Assembly (NCBI GenBank): GCA_910589415.1
Contig: OU342630.1
Coordinates: 42,812,012-42,876,011 of the forward strand
DNA from: Malachius bipustulatus
Lineage: Eukaryota > Arthropoda > Insecta > Coleoptera > Melyridae
DNA length: 64,000 nt
Direction: 5' to 3'
A program made the position numbers and the translations under genes. Of this stretch, positions 12,776-23,899 are shown in pieces. Numbering within the stretch: the first letter of the stretch is position 1; every line of letters starts with the position of its first letter. The notes beneath the pieces are model-generated. The model saw nothing but the letters and a program-made list of their open reading frames with translations. It was not told the DNA's origin and made no database searches.

Positions 12776-15700
12776 GGAAAGAGCGAAAGGGAAAGACAGG
12801 CGTGGAGTGGGGGATACATACTTTTCCGCGCGTCTGCACCGTCTGCACGCACTCAACGTTATTAACGATTTTCGTTTCTTCGGCTTGTGGAAAACGGCAG
12901 ATTATATTTTTCCCGATACCCTAGAATTATTTCCTTCAAATTAAAAAAAAATCAACCGCGCTCGAGCATGTCCAAGTGACGTTTTTTTTTTTGCAAGTTT
13001 GTAACCCTCCCACTCCTTAACGTCACGCTTAAATCGTCAGATTATTGAAATGTACACATTTCAGTATGTAATTAACCCACCATACCTTAATCTGACACGC
13101 TCGAATATTTCTAATGATCAATTTTTTTTTACTATTCTGATCAGCTGCCCTTGACGCGCGGCGCTGCATAGAGGTCTTATATAAGGTGGGGGTACTCAAC
13201 AGGGTGCAAGGTATCCCTCCTTATATTAATCTGACGCGCTCGAGTAAATCCCGAAATCCCCTATTGGGCTCCCCTACTATATACTTCATCAGCAATACCC
13301 CATGTTTTCATCTGTTTGGAGGTAATAAAAAATGATACTATTTTTTTGAGGTATTACATGTAGGTATTTTGATATAAAAACTAATAAATTTGAAAATTGG
13401 ATGTATGTTAACAGGAATATTTGTTACATAGTTTTAAAAATCTTTCAAGATATTTTTTTATACCTATGAGATACTTATAATACTTTTTAACTTATACAAT
13501 TGGTTGCCTTCTTAATTATAAAAACTAATTAATAAAAGTTAATAATAAACGTACCTGTTCTTTTCATTTAACCATGCACAAATAATATTAATGCACTTTT
13601 CTTCAATAGTAACGTATATGCGCTGACGTTATTATTGAAAATTATATTAATTAATTATTATGTGGACTTCCAAATAGCCAGAACTCATAGATATAATTTA
13701 AATTTAAATATCCCGCCAACCGCTATACCCCCACCACCGCCATAAATGCTTTTTAGTTACGGCACCTCGCGGGCAGGCGGCGCTCAAGTTTGTATCCAAA
13801 ATATTTACATTGAGTCGGCGATCTTTTAAGGTATGATAGTCTGTGAGCTAATCGACGATTAATTCGACAGTAATTCTCACACAACTATGTAAACTAGTTA
13901 TTGATGATGAATAAAACACTAATGTTTTATAAAATTCTACTGTATATTGGTGGATAAATAAATTTACATACGAGAAACTACAAATCGCAAAACTGATTAA
14001 GAAACTCGAAAACACTAGAATCGACAATCAAAAATATTATAATGACACTTCCATGCTGACATCTATCAAAACTAAAATTTCAGAAAATAATTTAATTTTA
14101 ACAAAAGCAGACAAAGGTAACACTTCAGTAATACTCTCTCATGACAGTTACAAACATAAAATATACGAATTTATAAATACTGAAAATTTAATTCAGTTAC
14201 CCAGAGATCGCACAAAACAATTTCAAAACAAAACTAGAGAAACTATTCATAAATCAGATTTAGTTTTCAATAAACCAGAACAACATAGCCTCATCATAAA
14301 GAATCCTCAGGCTCCAAAATTATACGGCACCATCAAACTACATAAACCACTTCAACCCATCAGACCTGTTGTTTCATACATTAACGTTCCAATAATAAAC
14401 TTTCAGCGAAACTCAACACAATCTTAAAAAATTTTAATTACACTTCAAAATATACCGTCAAAAATTCACTAGACTTAATTCAAAAACTTAAACAACAGTC
14501 TGTTCCACACAATGGCAAATTAGTTTCCTTTGATGTTAATAGCATGTTTTCTTCAATTCCTCCACGAGAAGTTTTACCCATGCTTCAACTTATTAGAATC
14601 CAACAATCTTCTACCAGACTACATCTCTGAAGTAATGGATTTATTCAATGTTTGTATATCCCAAAATCACTCTTTTCCTTTGATAATAAAATAAGTTCTA
14701 CCTCCAAAATGAAGGCCTTCCAATGGGTAGTTCAATTTCTTCGATTTTAGCATATATTTTCATGAATAGTCTTGAAAAGAAAATCTTTCATTCAGACAAA
14801 GCAGATAGCATCAAGTTTTGGTTTAGGTATGTAGACGATATTCTTTCTTGTTTTGTAGGTTCCTCTAGACAATTAGATAACTTTCTTAATTTCATCAATA
14901 GCTTACATCCAAACATTAGGTTAACTGTAGAATGTGAGGAAAATAATTCTATAAACTTTTTAGACTTGTCTATCACGAGATTGAATAATAATTTTGACTT
15001 TTCTGTCTATAGAAAACCAACACATACAAATATGACAATACCATACGATTCAAATCATCCAATTTCACACAAACTTTCAGCATATCCTCAATGATACACA
15101 GAGCTGTTACGATACCAATGTCAGTAAACAACTTCAACAGAGAAATTTCTATTATCAAACAAATTGAAAAAGAGAATGGTTATCGAAAAACATTAATAGA
15201 CGACTTATTACACAAAAAACAACACAAATTGGCCATAAACCTCATTTATCCTCAACAAAACAATGAAATCAGAAAATATTCATCACTAACGTACTTTGGA
15301 AACGTTTCAACACAAATATCAAGGATAATTTCTAACACCACTACATTTAATATTTCATTCAAATCTTTTATGAGTAATGGTTCTATATTGCTGAATGCAA
15401 AGGGAAAGTTGTTATCTAAATTACAGAAACCTGGAATTTATTGATTAAACTGTTCTCATTGTAATTCAGTTTATATAGGGCAGACTTGTAGAGATCTAGA
15501 AATTAGATACAACGAACACCTAAACTCTTACAGGCTCAAACATCCGGAAAGATCAAATTTTGCAAAACACTTAATAGAAAACAATCACACTCTAACAGTA
15601 AACAACAAAATTGAATTACTTCGTCATCGTGATCATTATTTTAAATTAAAATTTCTTGAATCTCTAGAGATCCACAGACATTTACATAATCAACAATACA

Positions 15701-18700
15701 ACAGTAATAAATGAACAGCTATAATATTGCAGGCCAAAAGATATAGTAATAAAACTGCGCGAAAACTTTAGGATGACACCCTTTTGCCAGCACAATACCT
15801 GTTATTGGGTATTTGAATGTTAGTGGGCGGAAGTAATGAGCATAGCCGACATCAGATGCACACAGCACAAATTGATTCTTAGACTCAGTAGCTGTCTTAC
15901 CTTGCTTAACATAAGTTCATTGCGTTAGCTGCGTTGTCAAGTTTAAAATTATGGGTAACTTGATTAATATGAACATTAATTTGACGCTGTCACCGCCTAA
16001 AAAACGTCGTGCGAGACATTTTTGTTACTGTAGAAGAAAAAACAAGTAGTCATTTTTTCCCTGCTCATTTACTTGTTTCCATGATAAAAAGCAATTAATA
16101 TAAAGTGAAATTTTTATACCTTACCATGCAAAGGAAAGTACATAAATGTCAAACTTTTTTGTTGTCACATAAAAAAACTTATTATATTAAGTACCTATCA
16201 TTATATGATATAGAAAGATTTTTGTTTTATTTCAAAATAGTTTTAAAAATAGAGGGAAAGCCCAGTCTCTATTTGCCAGGTAGGACTCTCTGTGGAATTT
16301 ACTTCTGGAATTACCTTTCACTTAAATATGTTGTCATAAAAGTCATATGTCATTAAAAGCCTTACCTATATAATAATAGAGGATTATCGCTGTGGAATGT
16401 AAGTACCCCTATGCGTATAATAATTCGTAGGTATTAGGTAAGTACCTATATTGGTTTACTATTATAATATTGAAGTGGACAATGACAACGCTTACTGTAT
16501 ATCCTTCATACTGTGAATCTCGCATGGTAATACAATTATTGTAATTAGGCAGGTTTATTCAAGGAAACTATCCATAGGTAGACAGATATTTTATAACCAT
16601 GGAAGTTAAGAAGTTAGATAACTCAGAGATCATGCGGTGCAGTTGAAAATGTTAATAAGCTTGCAAATTTAAGAAGCATGCCTAATCTTTTATCACGGAA
16701 AATCTCCATATGTATAGGTATACCACTTACCTACTATAATAACACAAGGCTCCTAAAATGCGTGTAAATAGTTGTACCAAATCAGGACAGTTCGTTTTGT
16801 TGTATAAAAAATTTAACAATTCTGATTTGTTACATATCTCAAGCACACTACTCTCTTACAAATTTATTTGTAATTTCAGTAAAAAATGTCATTAATTTCA
16901 AGATCAGATTTAAAATCTAGCAACAACGGAAATTTGTTCTACCCTACGGACTTTTGTTACACTGTGAAACGTTCTTTGTGGCAGGTACGTTAGGCCCATC
17001 CCAGGATTTCATGCGCAACTTTATTACTATATCTTTTGGCCGGTCTCAGAATAGACACATATCGTTCTCCACTACTTGATTTTCTTCTTGATATCAACAA
17101 CTAAGAAGATTCTGAAGAAATTACATTATGATCTAGTTAGTTCTCTTAAAAATTCATTTAAATCTAGTTACTTGTTTATGATCGCTTAGGTAATACTGTT
17201 GCTATGTTACTATATCAATAATTTTATTTACATACGTCTGAAGATGCTACATGAAAAGTAGTGAAGCACGTGTAACAATCAATATACAGTAGAATTTTAT
17301 AAAACATTAGTGTTTTATTCATCATCAATAAGTATGCAGAGATTCTACAAAGTAAGGGTTGAAAACATAAATTTTAGTTGATAGTTACTCTCACGCTATC
17401 GCGATATAACATCATCTTGTTCAACGAGATAGTTGAGAGCAGCTGTCGTGAGAGTGACCGCAACTCTCATTTTGAAAACGCGGTATCATAGTAACTCTCA
17501 CATGCACTGTCCAGTATAAATAATAACGTGATCAAAATGAGAACGTATTTAATATTTAAAAATTGACAAATTTGTCAAAAGTGATAATTTTAATAGAATA
17601 AATTTTCTGAAAGAATACGAATGTTTTCCTTGCCCGTGGCAAAAAAATTCCCTCACGCATTATAAGAACCGTCTGAAGCGAAATGGATTTTTCAGGACTG
17701 CAAAAAATAAAAGATTGAATTAGACATAATATGTTCATCTATTAATAAGAACTTGCATTAACTCATTCCTGGATCTTCCAAACCTAGCTCCCTTATTCGT
17801 CTGTTAGAAGCACCTAGCTCATTTTATTTCTTCTCTGAATCCATTCTCTAACCCAAATCTTTCTCTTATGAAAGTCTTTTTTACTATTATGATAGTGCCA
17901 TAAAATCCAGTTCGCGTGTAAACACTTTCTGGAAAAGTATCCACCGCTATTATAGTTCTATCACCACTATCACATGATAAGGGGCCTAACAGAGTTGTAA
18001 ACTTGTAAACAAGCTCAATGGCCGTTTCCAAATAAACATCTGGAACGTATTTTCTTTCTTATTCACCTGTAGACAGACAAAACTGTACAGCATTAAAAGG
18101 ACACTTCATAGTCTTTCTTTACCTATTTTATTATTTAGGATTTATATATACGTACACAACAATGAAACAAACTGCTATTGTTATGCTCCACTTGAAAGTG
18201 CAAAGCACGGATGGCGCCAGACCATTCGGGTCCTGCGGTTGATCCCTAGTTTCACGAATTTGGGTGGGGGAAGTCTAAGCTGTAGGATTTTCCGCAGTTA
18301 ACTGACAAAAATCTCTATAATTTACAAGTTTCCTGATTATATCTTGAAAAATGCTATATATAGCATTTAATATTCGACTGCTTCTTCACTGCATCATAAT
18401 AATAGCCTCTCTCGGTTAAACTGTTTCCAAACATTGAATATTACTCGCTATGGTCTGTTAAACTCAGATGATGCCATGAGTCATTAATGTTATAACCACT
18501 CAACTAGTTTACATTAAATTTGATATTTTTGTAACTCTATCATGTGTATCATTTTATTTACCTTTACAGAATACCCAGTGGCATCAAAAGCCTCATCTCC
18601 GATGAAAAAGTCCAAATCTTCAACTCCTTTACATAGTCGTCTACTGGACTGATCACCTACTTTTGCAGATTCTCTAATCGCTATTGCTGAAGGTATTATG

Positions 18701-18880
18701 AATTGCGGCTCCTTGTTTGCCGCAAATCCAAGTTTTGTGTACCTTTAATACAGAAATAGTAAATTATCAAGATCTAAACATTCAACTCCCAAGCCCTGGA
18801 TGCGGGAAGTTGGGTTAAGTAGCCGCTAAAACTCACCCTGTACCGACGTCGATAACGCATGCAGGCAATTTTCCATTCAT
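5484..18880 (-). CDS. Arp3: Actin-related protein 3 (Arp2/3 complex subunit), complete, six exons
   Basis: Arp3 is one of the two actin-like subunits of the Arp2/3 complex, which nucleates branched actin filaments in the cytoplasm. The exons on the minus strand are 18880-18837 ([15 protein letters not shown]), 18742-18562, 7697-7383, 7108-6572, 5726-5643 and 5579-5484. All junctions are GT-AG and keep frame. The sum is 1257 bases, which is 418 amino acids and the usual Arp3 length. Diagnostic stretches include [36 protein letters not shown], the second phosphate-binding loop [36 protein letters not shown], the adenosine-binding motif [10 protein letters not shown] and the C-terminus [13 protein letters not shown]. 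Nothing is missing. The oddity is the intron between exons 2 and 3, which is 10.86 kb (7698-18561) and contains several transposons. A second oddity is a large transposon nest about 320 bp upstream of the ATG. Confidence 0.95.
8218..8855 (+). mobile_element. Short P-superfamily-like element in the Arp3 intron
   Basis: The 622-bp segment 8226-8847 is bounded by 26-bp inverted repeats that match at 25 positions (left begins CATTTTCTATGAGGGCAAAA; right is the same inverted with one change). The flanking 8-mers gtggtggc (8218-8225) and gtggcagc (8848-8855) agree at 6 of 8 positions. This fits the 8-bp target duplication known for the P superfamily, now decayed. Just inside the left end is a degenerate THAP first exon, the DNA-binding domain of P-type transposases. 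A smaller inverted pair (aaggtgttcgcc at about 8472 and gaacacctt at about 8620) suggests a further insertion within it. The orientation is taken from the THAP exon. Confidence 0.65.
8353..8424 (+). pseudogene. Degenerate THAP-domain first exon
   Basis: Starting at ATG 8353 the frame reads MPNSCAA and then needs a frameshift. The neighbouring frame continues [14 protein letters not shown] up to a GT donor at 8425 (gtaagt). The Cys spacing and the ending before a donor resemble the usual first exon of THAP proteins, which bind DNA through a C2CH zinc site. No second exon was recognised before the right inverted repeat, so the copy cannot make a transposase. Confidence 0.6.
8856..11416. other. 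Intronic sequence of Arp3, no gene seen
   Basis: The sequence is AT-rich with no convincing coding frame. A short motif near 10706-10745 (ggcacctcnggggcagg) recurs near 13753-13785 on the far side of the inverted-repeat element, which suggests another old repeat pair. Nothing else was supported. Confidence 0.3.
11979..12490. mobile_element. Palindromic (foldback) MITE nested in the TIR element
   Basis: The left arm starts tacaggctgttagttaagta. The right arm ends with the inverted counterpart cttaactaacaccctgta. The match continues for roughly 130 bases per arm (for example the tract around 'gggtccgaaaatgcatatt' and its complement near 12375-12410). The flanks suggest a TA target. There is no coding sequence. 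Confidence 0.8.
12725..12772 (+). repeat. (GA)24 microsatellite
   Basis: Uninterrupted GA dinucleotides. Frames read through it give only Arg-Glu, Ser-Leu or similar low-complexity artefacts. Confidence 0.97.
13898..17331 (+). mobile_element. Penelope-like element with inverted terminal copies
   Basis: A 52-bp sequence at 13898-13949 (attgatgatgaataaaacac...) is repeated exactly in inverted orientation at 17280-17331. A second inner inverted pair, ggccaaaagatatagtaata, occurs at 15731 and (complement) around 17026-17045. The decayed Penelope-type polyprotein lies between the first outer and first inner repeat. The right-hand part (17012-17331) therefore reads on the minus strand as 'terminal repeat, about 235 bp, 3' UTR', as expected for a second, internally short, inverted copy. 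Inverted partial copies are common for Penelope-like elements. Exact outer limits are uncertain. Confidence 0.7.
13957..15713 (+). pseudogene. Penelope-like reverse transcriptase / GIY-YIG endonuclease remnant
   Basis: The pieces in order are: N-terminal [17 protein letters not shown] and [20 protein letters not shown] (14095-14370); after a frameshift [19 protein letters not shown] (about 14520-14575); then [16 protein letters not shown] and [13 protein letters not shown] (14710-14870, the catalytic YVDD box); NFLDLSITR and YRKPTHTN; and after another shift the connecting region to 15444. A TGA at 15441-15444 interrupts it, and then a GIY-YIG-like motif follows ([22 protein letters not shown], about 15455-15520, split here as SVYIGQTC and RYNEHL). 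KADKGN..V and PIRPIVS-type motifs plus a C-terminal GIY-YIG nuclease identify Penelope-like elements. There are at least three frameshifts and one stop, so it is non-functional. Confidence 0.9.
17332..18561. other. Intronic sequence upstream of Arp3 exon 3, no gene seen
   Basis: A cluster of repeated actctca/tgagagt words in both orientations occurs at about 17382-17505. An open frame at 17819-18031 on the minus strand has no recognisable domain and lies inside the intron, so it is not called as a gene. Confidence 0.3.
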
Positions 18881-19199
18881 GATATTTATTCTTTTCAAAC
18901 AATACCAATATTTAATACAATTAACTAATAATTTCAGAATAAACTAAATAAAACCACACCTACAAAATGTTTAATGACAGTTAACCGCACCTCCCCAACT
19001 TATAGTTGATGCATCCCGTTTCCCATTTTACATTTTACTTTACTTTTCTATACTGAAAAAATTATGAGGTGCTGTCTGTCATTGAGTTGACAATATATCA
19101 GCAGTTGGCAGATAGTTGACAGTAGTGGTATCGATGTTGACTTTTGACTTCGAGACTTTTTTTTTGACAGCATTTGCAAATTATAGGTCATAAACTACA
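18881..19199 (-). promoter_or_regulatory. Remaining proximal 5' flank of Arp3
   Basis: Only about 320 bp separate the Arp3 start codon from the duplicated target site of an 8.9-kb transposon (19200). If the transcription start was further out, this short stretch is all that remains adjacent of the original promoter. No TATA box or other element was recognised. The call rests on position alone. Confidence 0.35.
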
Positions 19200-20050
19200 C
19201 TCTGCACCAATGAATTACAAACGTATACGTACCTGGAACGGGCCCGTAGTGGGGGACATGTGAGGCAAATCCATTGGCATAGGCAACCCGCACTGTGTAC
19301 GGTAACCTGTCTCTTTCTATCACATTATGATTTTATGGAAGACACGCGAAATAAGTATTATTTTTAACTTTTGAATATTTTATTTGGAAGGAATTCTGAC
19401 GTTATGTATGAATAAATTGTGTAAAACGATAAAATAAATATAAATAGACAATTTAAGAAAGAAATTGATATAATAAAAAAAATATTTCGTAATTAAATAA
19501 TTATGTTTCAGAATGGGCTGAAATTTGCAATAGTACTTACCTCATTGTTTTTTTTTTCAAGTTTTCGGTGCATCAGAATTTTGCCTTCTTTATACAAAAT
19601 AAGTTGAATTATATTATTTTTTTCTGACACAACTTGGTCGGTTTATTTGCACAGTTTAGCACGTTTTGAAATAAAATAAAAATTTAAATGCATTAATGTT
19701 TATTCAAATTTTACAAAACTTTCTACAAAGGAATGTTGTTCTTTACAGGATCAATTAAATGTAAAACTACACTGAGAGAAATATTTTTCTTGAGAGAACT
19801 AAAGTCTGGAGGTATTTCCTCCAGATAATTTATTTGGTTACAGCAACAACTTTAACATTTACACTACCAAATCTTAAGCTGGGTTTATACAACTTTAATT
19901 TTGCAGTAGTTTAGCCGCAATTTTAAAAGTAATTTAGTTTTTACATTAGCACATTAATTTGGTGTTTATACAAATACGTACATATTAAGGTTTATTCAGC
20001 ATGTTCTTAATTGACAAGTTGACATATTTCTTACTATTCATATAACTTAC

Positions 20051-20339
20051 AATTTGTAAAAATAGTGCTTCTGTTGCTGGCATTTCAAAATCAGTGTCTA
20101 CAAGAACACCATAGTTGACATTACCAAAAAATTTACCCACATTTATGATCCCATAAAACTTGCTTTCTTATGGACATAGAATCCATTATGCAGTTTCTTA
20201 AAAACGGTTTATCATGAACTGCTGTTTTTAAAAATTCCAGAACTTCACTTAAAATACCTGGCTCACAGTTCAAACTACTCAACCGCTTTCTTATAGATAG
20301 TTCTTCCATTAGGCAGTACAAAATATTTACGTAAAATAT
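20051..20339 (-). pseudogene. P-type transposase fragment (downstream of the insertion)
   Basis: On the minus strand this reads LSSLNCEPGILSEVLEFLK, then MDSMSIRKQVLWDHKCG. After a one-base shift comes GKFFGNVNYGVLVDTDFEMP ending at a GT donor (20050-20049). The 'M.IRKQ..WD...GKF.G.V.YG' signature belongs to P element/THAP9 transposases. Directly at its 5' edge (20340) a LINE derivative interrupts the exon. The matching continuation (YSPKAYIL, LRKYF-like) is found on the other side at about 26344-26370. The copy has at least two frameshifts and is dead. Confidence 0.85.
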
Positions 20340-21195
20340 CCCGTGCGGTTGAGTACCCATCGGGCGCGTCCCCAGGTGGCGGATAGGGGAAGGCCTTACA
20401 ATGAGCGTAAGTGAGTAAGGTTAGCAGTGGTGATAAAAGCTTGTCGGAGGTAAAATTCCAGACTGGTAGCTCAAAGCCCTGCCGCGGACCACCTCCCCCA
20501 ACCTAGTTGTCGTGTCGTGACTAAAGGTCTGCACAGGGGTTATAACGATGCCGGAGAACGTCCGAACGTGGACTCTCCGAAAGACCGTAAAACTCTGTTG
20601 TCGAGGTTATATTTCGCGAACAGAGGAATACGGGGGTCTAGGCTTTAACGCCTGGACCAAAAGGAGACAACCTTTAAAAACCTAAATCCTACGGCGGGAA
20701 CCCAGGCTAAAAGGATGCGTGGCTGAATAGTAGATCAGTCCCTTCTGGATTCAACCTCGAAGAAGTGGCGCACCTTCGAAAATAAATGCCTACCATACGT
20801 ATGGAGCCCTGCGTATGGCATTTCTTTAATAGCTCCATTACTCGTGGGCCATATGAACCAAGAGACACCTTTCAATGCAGACCTTATCTAAACCTAACTG
20901 GGGTGCTGGTCAAGCGACTAGGTGGGTAAAGGGCAGAGGGAGCAGAGAAGATGTAACTGAAAAAGCTTAGTAAACACCGGCTGAGATGGGCAGTTGGACT
21001 TCTAACAGAACACTGCCCACTAATAAAACGTGGATCCTTTTGGACAGAAAACCTGACACAAAAGGCCAATAACTAATTTTCCTCATGGGAAAAAAACCTA
21101 AGGGAGAAAATAGTGCAACTTCAATGCAGACCTTACCTAGGCCTAACTGGACGGCGATTCTCGAGTTCGCGGGAGTCGATTCCCATGTGAAAGTT

Positions 21196-23623
21196 GACGG
21201 GAACCAAGGATTCTGTATAGTGTAGGATAGCTCGATCCGATGAAAGTTTCTCCAGCGGAGTGGGGGTGAGTGACGTCACGGACGTGCTGGTTACATATTT
21301 CAAGCATTGCTGCGGTGTATTTTATTAGTCATTTTGTGAATCTGTTGGACTTTTTTTTACTTTTTAGTCAATATAAATAAAGGCTAAGGTCTGAGACTAA
21401 TTCCTCGATTATTATTGTTTGCATCGCAGACGGTAACACGTTACATTTTATCTGAAATTTAATTTTATAGGCAACTGAAGTCAACAGTTTATTTATTTCC
21501 CGAGAGATGTAGGTATGTATTTAGAGTACCTACCTAATTGTTGCATATTTTTGGGAAATTCTTTGGGAAGTCTTTCTAGGCCAGTAAAAGTCTGTAATAA
21601 CAATTCAAATTCAAAGCTAGCGATATTAATACTTAATTGAAATTTATTTCTAAAAACTTTCCACTTAAAATATGTGTTATTTTGATTTTGTTTCCTAGGT
21701 AACCGATTTTAGGTAGGTATTCGATTTTTTTTATTGTTTACCAAAATCAGTTTGGCAAAGTATGTATACAGGGTGCACCATATATCCTCTATATTTCTAT
21801 CTCCTGAACACTGATAAGAGATGCAGGGTCGGTTAAATTAGAGAAAAGATGCGCAATTTTATGGTCATCTCTAATCCGTCAAGTCGTACAAGATATCTGT
21901 TACCATTCCTGAAATATCCTGAAAAAACTGAAATATCGAAATTACTTATTTTCGTCATATCTTTTTTATTATTGTAAATTTATAAATAGTTTTTTTTGTA
22001 GGCTTACATAAGTCGCCAAGAGCTACCGATCTGACGTTTCAAAAATTTTCAAAGCCGACTAGATCCCAAGAGTTTTCATTGTCAACTTTTGTTTTTCTTA
22101 TGGCCGCCATATTGTTTTTTTTATGTCGTTCGGTATGAAAAAAATAATGGAAAAAAAAATCCAAAAAATAAATTTCAAAAATTTTTGTTCTTTTTTTTCA
22201 AAATTTTTTTGACCGAATATCACAGAGAAATTAAAAAACCATAAGGCAAGCAGTATGACTTCATATTGACTTATTTCAGCGAATTTTTTTTTGTTTTTCT
22301 TCGAAAAAAGAATAAAATTTTTGAAATTTTTTTTTTAATGTAGGTATATTTATATTTGGTTTCTATTATGTTTTTATATCGAACGACTTAAAAAATAATA
22401 TGGCGGTCATAAGAAAAACGAAAGTTAACTGAAAACTCTGCCCTTGTTTATTTATTTATTTATTAGTCGGTTTTGAAAATGGCTTTAAACGTCAGATGGC
22501 GACTTATATGTAAGCCTACAAAAAATTATTTATTAATTTCCAATAGCAAGAAAGATATTCCAAAAAAAAGAAATCTCGATTTTTCAGTTTTTTCGGGATA
22601 TTTCAGCACCGACGGAAAATAAAAAAAAGTTCAGATTCTTATTATTAATCATCAAATTTAGCATCTTCCACTCTAATTTAACTGATCATGTATGTTAGCG
22701 TTTATATACGAGATAGCAATACAAAGAAGGAATATGATGCACCCTGTATAGTTGAATTTATACTATAGGTCTGGACTTTAATTTTTTTAGCTTCTGCAAA
22801 GTCTGTATCTAGTTTATTTTTGAGTTTTTTAATTAAGGAAAGTTATTTGAAAAGTTCCTGCCGACTTCCTCATAATACTGACTGCAAGATCATACTTAAT
22901 TAAATATAATTTGGTGATAACCATCAGTTACTTACCTATATTATTTGTAGTTAGGTACTACTGTGATTTATAAGTTTGGTGGGTAGGTAGGTGATTAAAA
23001 AAACCTACAAAGTTTTCAAAATTTATAAAAATACATAATAAAATTCCATAATGCGCACAAACACTTTCTAAACAATTTATAATATAAATAATTTAAAATA
23101 TAATAATAATTGTTCCTTATATTCAAACAGTCACATGTTCATTTACCTCCTATAATATTCGCAAAATTATTTTTATTTTATATTTTTACCTCTTCTGTAG
23201 ATTCTAGAGCTATTAAAATACAAATGATCCAGCCAGCACGTGCAACAGTAATAAAAAAAATCAGGTAAAAACGCACAATAAATGAAGAATTTACAGGGTG
23301 ATAAAAGAACATATATCAATCGGTTACACACAGTGTGCATGTAACTGTTTATAATAACGTTTTATAATAATTATTCTTACCACACTAAATTAAAATAGGG
23401 TTGAAAATAACACAAAGACACTTTCACTGTAGTTTTACACAGGTTTTTGCACAAAAACAAAGCTCTTTAGCAACACTTCAGCACGTGCTTTAGATACAAG
23501 GTTCGCGGGCCCAGCACTCCTCTGACGTCACATCAGCCTCGTGGAGTGGTGGGGACGCGACAACATGAGTAGCATAGGAATGGAGCAATCCTATAGTTAT
23601 ATACAGAATCCTTGGACGGGAAC
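21196..23623. mobile_element. Unclassified 2.4-kb TIR element with a 9-bp target duplication
   Basis: The segment 21205-23614 begins caaggattctgtata and ends tatacagaatccttg, and is flanked on each side by gacgggaac (21196-21204 and 23615-23623). The 9-bp direct repeat could be read as 7 or 8 bp if one base is assigned to the TIR. MULE (9 bp) or hAT (8 bp) are the candidates. No transposase frame is present. It carries a 986-bp palindromic element (21765-22750). Confidence 0.78.
21765..22750. mobile_element. Palindromic MITE at the core of the nest
   Basis: Left end tatacagggtgcaccatat, right end atgatgcaccctgtata. Inner tracts pair over most of the length, for example 'taggcttacataagtcgcc' near 22000 with 'gcgacttatatgtaagccta' near 22500, and the 'gccgccatatt' tract near 22102 with 'aatatggcggtc' near 22395. 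There is no coding content. The flanks suggest a TA target. Confidence 0.8.
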
Positions 23624-23899
23624 ACCGGTCAACAGTATTCTTGAACGAGTCATTCGTTCGCTTCACACGGCAATCTAGGGAACTAACTTCCCACGCTCGT
23701 TTGCATGGGAAGTCTGCCTGTTCCCATGTGAAAAGTAGAAAAGTGTGGTTAGGTGCGTTCTATTACCTTACCTTCATCTTCGGCTTTCGTTTTTATTTTT
23801 AAAAGTAACGTGGTTAAGTGAGTATTTTTAGGTCTAAGTTTAAATTTAATTAATACTAAATTATTTTAATACTTGCGTAGGTAGGTATAATATCAAATA

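Larger units (their letters stand above)
11417..13279. mobile_element. TIR DNA element with arrays of a CGCGTCAGATTA subterminal motif
   Basis: The left end tagtaggggagccca (11417) is mirrored by tgggctcccctacta at about 13265-13279, and both continue inward to GGATTTACTCGAGCG. The inverted motif CTCGAGCGCGTCAGAT recurs near 11452 (degenerate), 11593, 11723 and 11862. On the right half it recurs in the opposite orientation near 12958 (degenerate), 13085 and 13222, with shorter TCAGATTA pieces between. Such mirrored subterminal arrays are typical of transposase-binding sites in TIR elements. No transposase is encoded, so it looks non-autonomous. Target duplication is at most TA/TATA and the superfamily was not determined. 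A palindromic element (11979-12490) and a GA microsatellite lie inside. Confidence 0.7.

Noticed and set aside
12643..12924. Several open frames of Arg-Glu or Ser-Leu repeats
   Set aside because: They are translations of the (GA)24 microsatellite.
13898..17331. LTR retrotransposon
   Set aside because: The terminal copies are inverted rather than direct, and the protein has Penelope and GIY-YIG motifs rather than gag-pol.
17819..18031. 70-codon minus-strand open frame in the Arp3 intron
   Set aside because: No recognisable domain, no splice context, and similar lengths occur by chance.
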